Below are positions 60,301 to 64,000 of a stretch of 64,000 nt of DNA, one piece after another. The stretch covers positions 33,105,694 to 33,169,693 of the forward strand of contig OX328106.1 in NCBI GenBank assembly GCA_946811185.2. Reading direction: 5' to 3'. The translations under genes and the position numbers were made by a program. Under the pieces are notes generated by a model, which was not told the DNA's origin, ran no database searches, and saw nothing but the letters and a program-made list of their open reading frames with translations. Each line of letters begins with the position of its first letter. The first letter of the stretch is position 1. The DNA is from Hippopus hippopus. Taxonomy: Eukaryota > Mollusca > Bivalvia > Cardiida > Cardiidae.

Positions 60301-62262
60301 ATCTTACACATTACTGCCACATATAAGGTTAATTCCTTTGGATTGTGCACACAACTAAAACAAAAAATTGAAATCTCCAATGAAGGTTACATACTTAATA
60401 CCTTTTTATAGAAGTTAATAGCCCGAATACAAGTGTAATATTACAATAGTCTGTATTTCTGTGTGGTCAGATCTAGTCAAGTTGGTTGTGTAAAAAGGTT
60501 TGTATTGAGTCAGACCAAAGGTGTCCCAAAGAGATTTGATCTGACCACACAGAAATGTAGACTGTCATAATGTTCCTTTTATTATATGGGGTCCTGCGTG
60601 GCTCAGAGGTTAAGTGTAAGACTTGTGACCTGGAGGCCCCGGGATCGAGCCTTACTGGATCCACTGGGTTTTTCAAGGGAGTGTCCTTGGGCAAGTCACT
60701 TCAGAGCCCTAGCCTATTACTGGTGAGACCCAGAAAATACATGTATATGTGAGCTGTCACCGTGATTTAACTGAAATAATATTGAAACCAACACAAAACA
60801 CTAATAAATCAATTAATCCTTCTATTATATATGTCTCTTTATAACTGTAAAAAAAAATAAATATCATAGAATAAAAACAAAACAGTCGGATGCTGCATAT
60901 TTTCTGGATTTGAAAGACAGAGCTAAACATGAATAAATAACAGTTCTACACAAAGTACATGCACAATACAGAAAACCTACACAGACTACATGGGTGATAC
61001 AGAAAATGTATTCTGGTTTGTGTATTTGTGTTATAGATAATATCCTTATTTTACTCAGATCATATATAGTTACATAATAAACTCACTTTATAAACACTTT
61101 AATGATTATTTCATGTAACAATGCAGTATGTTCATGACCCTGAGTATCAAGGCTTTTTAAAACATTACGGTAATGGTCTAAAATGCTGTTGGCTAGAATT
61201 TGCACCTTTTTCTGCAATGTTATCTATGCTTCAAGATATTTTTACCATTCAAGCCATGTTGATTATGTCTTTAGTAAAATGCTTGCAATATAAGGGCCCA
61301 GTGTAAAATTTGGTTGGAGAGGTTGTCATTGAATAACTATAATATCTTGTTGGCTGGTTACAAGTAATTTCTCCTTTTGCTCCAATGTTTCAGACAGTGA
61401 AATGCTGCAAGATGTAACATGCAATTGCCATGTTTTCTGTTCAATGCAGGAATGTCATTTTTACTTCATGAAATGTTTCTGTTTTGTGTCACTTAACAGT
61501 TTTTTTTTATCCTCCCAACCGTTTACCAGACAACAAAATGTTAGACTTGGCCAAACTGAAAGCATTTGTAGAGGATAAATTAGATGTGGTTCAAATGATA
61601 AAATTTGTCTGTAAATGGGTAGAGAACATTGCTGGAAAAGGAGAAAATGCTGTTTACCAGCATTTTCTCCTTTTCCCATAATGTTTTCACAAAACTTTGA
61701 CAGATTCGTTTAAACATGGCATCTTTGGTAAAGGGTTAAATTAAACTGAGCAGTACAAGCTTACAGAAGGCCATATAAGGAACTCTTAGTAAAAACATAT
61801 GCCCTGCAACACACGAAAAGGGGCATTCGGACATTTGTGTAAAGTCTCGTCTCGGATCAGCCTGCGCAATCCACGCAGGCTAATCCGAAAGGACACTTTC
61901 CATTTTTATGTAATTCTCTGTTGTACGCAAGTCTACTGTAGCACAAAATCTAATGTAGTTGTAAAGTGCCATCTTGGATTAGCCTGCGCGGACTGCACAG
62001 GCTGATCCGAGACGACACTTTACACAAATGTTCAAATGCCCCTTTTCCCATGTTGCAAGCCATATGCAACTCCACTTTTCATCTTGCTGTTTCCCCAATT
62101 CAGTCAACTTTGGAAATATTAACTACTCACCTGTTTTTCATATGTGATATGGCAATTATTTGTAAAACCAGCTTTATCTTGTCTCTTAGACTCTCTTCAC
62201 TAACTGCTGTGTGCTTCTGTTTAGTTGAGGTCTTCATTCTTACCTGGTTTAATAGTTTATTT
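45205..62262 (-). CDS. SLF2/FAM178-like protein, C-terminal part (7 exons)
   Basis: Exons 62262-62131, 54622-54544, 53905-53723, 48782-48651, 47299-47222, 46305-46237 and 45360-45205 join in phase (2, 0, 0, 0, 0, 0) and end at TAG: about 280 residues. The 5' part lies beyond the window. Seen here: alpha-helical sequence without transmembrane segments; SSHHHDMTYVCKLLPEGHRG and YVRRRLSYLMLL; then NRTKVKDILVRV and an acidic Ser-rich tail (SDDSLSESESDDE) with a basic KLPKL end. The SSHHH, LLP, RG, RRLS and RTKVKDL order is what I recall from the C-terminal domain of SLF2/FAM178, which links SMC5/6 to DNA damage. This is memory, not alignment, so the family call is tentative; the gene itself is well supported. 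Confidence 0.75.
45837..46054 (-). mobile_element. piggyBac-like MITE, complete copy
   Basis: TTAACCTGTTACC to GGTAAAGGATTAA. A partial copy lies directly before it at ~45735-45835. Confidence 0.75.
46237..46305 (-). CDS. SLF2-like exon
   Basis: Acceptor TTGTTACAG and donor CAG|GTCAGT, 23 codons VKDILVRVTSSWALDIQ with a KGKQ end. Confidence 0.8.
46450..46610 (-). mobile_element. SINE family S3 fragment
   Basis: TATGGTGTTTAATGCAGTTTTC, CAGGTGGCAAGAGCACC and ATTACCAGTTCTTCATAC match the S3 block order. Confidence 0.5.
46903..47155. mobile_element. TIR MITE, GCATGGCTCAT family, decayed copy
   Basis: GGCAATGCTGTCTGAAAAGG and TTAATGCAGCTGCAAAAAG at the left, TGTGTCAAAGGACTG in the middle as at 23975, and a poor right arm near ACAAAGATGCAAACC. 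Confidence 0.55.
47222..47299 (-). CDS. SLF2-like exon
   Basis: Acceptor TTTTTTCCAG and donor AAAG|GTTTGT, 26 codons EELKVLIDLVKKLRLKDN and a QMNRTK end. Confidence 0.8.
47388..47616 (-). mobile_element. piggyBac-like MITE, complete copy with near-perfect hairpin
   Basis: TTAACTCTTTACC to GGTAAAGGGTTAA. The hairpin core (~47499-47562) is nearly perfect. It lies just upstream of exon 5 of the SLF2-like gene set (47299), within the intron. Confidence 0.85.
48066..48190 (-). mobile_element. SINE family S3 fragment
   Basis: TATGGTATTTAACACAGTTTTC, CCATGCTTTACAAGAGTTTC and CAATACTTTGTGCAAAACAC. The tail side is missing and a GAGAGA run follows at ~48200-48240. Confidence 0.5.
48386..48433. repeat. 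Stem-loop repeat, copy 2
   Basis: ATCAGACTGCA and TGCAGTCTGAT arms with GTAGATCAAG-type outer stem; outer left arm eroded. Confidence 0.6.
48651..48782 (-). CDS. SLF2-like exon
   Basis: Acceptor TTAACAG and donor AGG|GTAGGA, 44 codons in helices (LLFEDLYKLSSVITLLDYC). The preceding intron contains the 3.7 kb HINE family Z region. Confidence 0.8.
49290..49500 (-). mobile_element. SINE family S3 copy
   Basis: TTTACCAGCACTTTGCACAGT, CTTCCCAAGCCACTTCCTGC, TCATCAAAACAGTGTTCAGC and a head with GGGATTGCATG. Confidence 0.6.
49705..49746. repeat. (GAAT)n microsatellite
   Basis: About nine GAAT/GAGT units before TGTTGTTTTATGGTGC, a SINE-tail-like word. Confidence 0.7.
49861..51683 (+). mobile_element. 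HINE-like family Z, copy 1, with an insertion
   Basis: Starts CTAGAGGGCCATGGTGGCCC and GTCACTCACCTGAA; ends with hairpin GAGCACTTCGTGCCT and GTGTGCTGAA. Units of ~150 bp repeat the block around ATCAAGACAAACATTCTGACC. Unrelated AT-rich DNA (about 50290-51060), containing GTCCGAAAATTTA twice, interrupts the array. That insert holds no recognisable gene. Confidence 0.75.
51803..53570 (+). mobile_element. HINE-like family Z, copy 2, inside a MITE
   Basis: Starts CAAGAGGGCCATGATGGCCC and GTCGCTCACCTGAGC; ends GAGCTCTTCGTGCTC and GGTGAGCTAA. About eleven units. The left flank ends GTGGGAAAAGGAG and the right flank starts AAAGCTGATTATCAG: the two halves of a piggyBac-like MITE hairpin. Confidence 0.85.
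53723..53905 (-). CDS. SLF2-like exon (most conserved-looking)
   Basis: 183 bp, acceptor TTTTTCAG and donor AAAG|GTTTGA. Carries SSHHHDMTYVCKLLPEG and VRRRLSYLMLLYLL. Confidence 0.85.
53985..54255 (-). mobile_element. SINE family S3 copy with recognisable head
   Basis: In reverse complement, CCAGTAGCTCATATGATAG (A box region) and GGGTTTGAAACC (B box region) precede the S3 body ending CAACATTATTTCAGC. Confidence 0.65.
54544..54622 (-). CDS. SLF2-like exon
   Basis: Acceptor ATTTCAG and donor GAG|GTAAAG. 26 codons LFGLSSLHNSIDMIMQSY with a TDWEQE end. Confidence 0.78.
54623..55609. other. SLF2-like intron, degraded repeats
   Basis: Contains AAGTTTCATAAA-type repeat words and a weak SINE-like stretch at 55305-55430. 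No exon seen. Confidence 0.4.
55610..55662. repeat. Stem-loop repeat, copy 3
   Basis: GTAGATCAAGATCAGACTG and CAGTCTGATCTTGGATCTAC arms around CATAGACTGTA. Confidence 0.65.
55832..56060 (-). mobile_element. piggyBac-like MITE, complete copy
   Basis: TTAACTCGTCACA to GGTAAAGGGTTAA; the left end is mutated. The core ~55948-56000 is readable. Confidence 0.8.
56196..57149. other. Possible regulatory interval in an intron
   Basis: A consensus CRE, TGACGTCA, lies at ~56802, with CCAAT words near 56780 and 56850 and an AAGGCGAGA/TCTCGCCTT hairpin at ~56485-56507. Short palindromic GGGATCGTATATATAGGATCCC-like sequence at ~57094. No transcript start can be shown. Confidence 0.3.
57150..57379 (+). 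mobile_element. piggyBac-like MITE copy
   Basis: TTAACTCTTTACC at the left; the right end is degraded (AAGGTGAAGGATAA). The hairpin is partly decayed. Confidence 0.75.
57678..57736 (-). CDS. Candidate alternative first exon
   Basis: ATG at 57736, 19 codons starting MYVQLVHVVGKHERKMVAY, and donor CCC|GTAAGT (strong). Its phase (2) would fit the SLF2-like exon at 54622. A second frame in the same stretch is also open for 76 codons, so this may be chance. Confidence 0.25.
58000..59710. repeat. Cluster of decayed piggyBac-like MITE fragments
   Basis: At least six partial copies lie here: ~58040-58190, 58290-58520, 58525-58650, 58830-59140, 59140-59335 and 59565-59705. Each shows pieces of AAAGGAGAAAATGCTGG, TTTTCTCC or the GGTAAAG terminus. 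I see no host exon between them. Confidence 0.65.
60139..60258. repeat. Foldback with perfect 42-bp arms
   Basis: Arms 60139-60180 and 60217-60258 are exactly complementary around a 36-base loop. Outside the arms similarity stops quickly. Confidence 0.9.
60452..60566. repeat. Short inverted repeat
   Basis: TTCTGTGTGGTCAGATC at ~60457 and its complement GATCTGACCACACAGAA at ~60538, about 60 bases apart; the outer AGTCTGTA and ATGTAGACT are also related. Confidence 0.7.
60588..60817 (+). mobile_element. SINE family S2 with target-site duplication
   Basis: A box TGGCTCAGAGGTTAAG and B box GGGATCGAGCC; body GGCAAGTCACTTCAGAGCCC. CCTTTTATTATAT (60575-60587) and CCTTCTATTATAT (60818-60830) flank it. 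Confidence 0.85.
61515..61739 (-). mobile_element. piggyBac-like MITE, complete copy
   Basis: AACCGTTTACC to GGTAAAGGGTTAA. The hairpin core ~61627-61684 is nearly perfect. Confidence 0.85.
61796..62066. mobile_element. TIR MITE with CATATG ends
   Basis: The ends CATATGCCCTGCAACACACG and (complement) CATATGGCTTGCAACATGGG continue through GGGGCATT and ACATTTGTGT for ~70-80 bp. Inside are two copies of a CAGCCTGCGC/GCAGGCT stem. Confidence 0.8.
62131..62262 (-). CDS. SLF2-like, most 5' exon seen
   Basis: Acceptor TTTCTCTGCATTGTAG (strong) and donor CAG|GTGAGT (strong). 43 codons with KTSTKQKHTAVSEES then a helix IKLVLQIIAIS. The 7.5 kb intron that follows holds SINEs, MITEs and foldbacks. Confidence 0.75.
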
Positions 62263-62376
62263 CTACAATGCAGAGAAATAAGCAGTTAGTCTTACCTGAA
62301 AATAGCCTTTTCTGTTTTGAAATTTGATACTTTTCTGAATCATATTACTTACTTTTCAGTCAAGTTTACACACAGA

Positions 62377-62551
62377 CAATGAATGAATGAATGAATGAAT
62401 GAATGAATGGATGAATGAATGAATGAATGAATTAATGAATGAATGAATGAATGAATGGATGGATGGATGAATGGATGAATGAATGAATGAATGAATGGAT
62501 TAATGGATGGATGAATGAATGGATGAATGAATGAATGAATGAATGAATGTA
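62377..62551. repeat. (GAAT)n / (GGAT)n microsatellite
   Basis: About 44 tetranucleotide units, GAAT with GGAT and ATTA variants. The apparent His/Ile/Phe-repeat protein on the minus strand is an artefact of this. Confidence 0.95.
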
Positions 62552-62847
62552 TGCGCATCAACATCTAGGGTCATTTAGAGTGCAAAAAAAAGAAATAATG
62601 AAAGGAAAGAATAGCATGTAAGAATGTGAGTCATGAGTATATGATGAAGGATGTGTCATGAAATGATACTTTAATAGAAATAAAATAAATATACAGTGAT
62701 GAGAATACAATTATGTGAATATATTTAAATGAATAAATCATGATATAGAATGGTCCTTGGACATGCAGAAAATTTACCAATAGTAAGTTTTGATACAGGT
62801 CAGCCTGCATGTACTGAGCAGGCTGACCCGAGTTGATACTTTTTGCA

Positions 62848-63080
62848 GAGCATGGCTTCCCATCAGCCTGTGCACCTACCCATGCTTTCCTGGAGTTTCT
62901 TACCAGTACTTCCAATAATTTTCTTCCCAAGCCACTGGCTGCTTTTCCATGTAACTCTGGTCAAGATCAGTGATGAGAGAGGAATAAGTCCTTTCACAAT
63001 GACTATCACCAATCCTCCAAAAGAAGTTGACTAAGCGTGGTATTCCGACCTGCAAGTGACTGCTGGGCTTGGCACCTGAG
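62848..63080 (-). mobile_element. SINE family S3 copy
   Basis: CATCAGCCTGTGCACC, TTCTTACCAGTACTTCC, TTCCCAAGCCACTGGCTGC and the AGAAGTTGACTAAGC side of the body. Its 5' neighbour is a GCATGGCTCAT-family fragment. Confidence 0.65.
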
Positions 63081-63249
63081 GATGAAGGCTCTTAAAAATA
63101 TTGCTGGAAAAAGAGACAAAGCTGGTATTTTTTCTTTTTTCTCACATGATGTTTTCTTACTTTCAAAAAAAAAAATCCTATCATTTGAGCATTGCTAAAT
63201 TTGTCATCTGCAAATGGTTTCAACACAAACTTCTGTAAAATCTTATCAT

Positions 63250-63478
63250 TTAACCCTTTACCACACAATCCCGACTTTTAATGACCCTGAGAAAGAAGAC
63301 TTCTAAAAACATTGTGGGAAAAGGAGAAAATGCTGGTAACCAGCATTTTCTCCTTTTCCCACAATGTTTTTTTCCCTTCCCAAAACAAATTTCAAATTTT
63401 CAGTCACTTTTATTTTGTCGTCTGCAAATGCTTTCAATTTGGACCAGTCTAAAATTTTGTCATTTGGTAAAGAGTTAA
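63250..63478 (+). mobile_element. piggyBac-like MITE, best-preserved copy
   Basis: TTAACCCTTTACC to GGTAAAGAGTTAA. The hairpin arms 63305-63337 and 63339-63371 are perfectly complementary around one A. This is close to the family consensus. Older fragments flank it at ~63080-63250 and ~63690-64000. Confidence 0.9.
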
Positions 63479-64000
63479 TAAAGATTGATAGCATACAGGT
63501 ATTAAAAAAAAATTACAAATTAGGTTTTAACAGTTGGAAAAAGACTTTTTTTGTACATAGGCAAGAGACTATAGCCTTCTAGATGCTGAATCAATTAATA
63601 TAATAGTAAACCAAAACACAACTATAGAAATTCCCGGCCAATTACAATACATATATGACTTTTTTATGCCCTTGAGTAAACACCTGTTCAAAACAATCAT
63701 TAGAAAAGGAGAAACTGGACAGATTACAACAATTGCCAAATTCTAATTTCATGAATAAAACTTTAAATCATTAAACAGAGTATCTTAAGAACACCAGTAG
63801 AAACTCGTAGCCAATTAGATTGGTTTTTTATGCCCTCAGAGTGGACAACCATTGAAAACACTGTAGGAAAAGGAGCAACAGTTACTGTTTACATTATATT
63901 ATTTTTCTGTATTTAGCCCGAGTGGTAATTATTTAACTCTTCGCCAAATGACAAAATTGTAGACTTTTCCAGATTGAAACCAAAGCCCGAAAACAAATAA

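Noticed and set aside
62349..62564. His/Ile/Phe repeat protein
   Set aside because: Pure GAAT microsatellite read in frame.
63303..63494. Many short frames containing GKGENAG and HFLLFPQ
   Set aside because: They are translations of the MITE hairpin, repeated in tens of places on both strands; not genes.
1..64000. CRISPR arrays, operons, ribosome binding sites, phage genes
   Set aside because: None seen; the window is eukaryotic and the regular repeats are minisatellites or transposons.

Overview
This is a non-coding-rich animal nuclear window, most likely from a bivalve mollusc. The evidence is short exons with GT-AG introns, AT-rich introns full of transposable elements, abundant ACATGTA-type words, and repeat families I know from bivalve genomes (tRNA-derived SINEs and tandem-repeat elements with 3' hairpins). 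I see no bacterial operon, CRISPR array or phage. Long open frames are mostly repeat shadows. The real genes are made of 40-180 bp exons that I found by reading splice sites, protein similarity and matching intron phase.

Three genes can be supported, all on the minus strand. (1) The 5' half of a GPAT3/GPAT4-type glycerol-3-phosphate acyltransferase has four exons between 6613 and 445 and runs off the left edge. (2) A complete eight-exon Polycomb RING finger gene of the PCGF1 type runs from 31774 to 16387 and encodes 244 residues with an intact C3HC4 RING and a RAWUL domain. (3) The 3' half of a helical-repeat protein that resembles the SLF2/FAM178 family has seven phase-consistent exons from 62262 to a stop at 45205; its start lies beyond the right edge. 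Two exon-like blocks at 44605-44530 and 42267-42160 suggest a further minus-strand gene I cannot name. One candidate plus-strand first exon lies head-to-head with PCGF1 at 31982.

The rest is mobile DNA. The dominant family is a ~225 bp TTAA-flanked palindromic MITE with CCCTTTACC ends (piggyBac-like), present in roughly forty full or partial copies. Three families of tandem-repeat elements (671-2120, 2121-3280 with 42414-43734, and 49861-53570 with 11966-12427) share subterminal inverted repeats, a 3' hairpin and a CTAA-type end, as expected of Helentron-associated (HINE) elements. There are also several tRNA-derived SINE families, some with clear target-site duplications; two mariner relics (12432-13553 and 21745-22720); a 2.45 kb TA-flanked transposon (9518-11964) carrying eight copies of a GTAACGTATCTGGT word; a 1.85 kb tandem array (32703-38150); and several foldback elements. 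Many are nested, so relative insertion order can be read.

The three genes are unrelated in function (glycerolipid synthesis, PRC1 chromatin repression, probable genome maintenance). Nothing suggests they work together.
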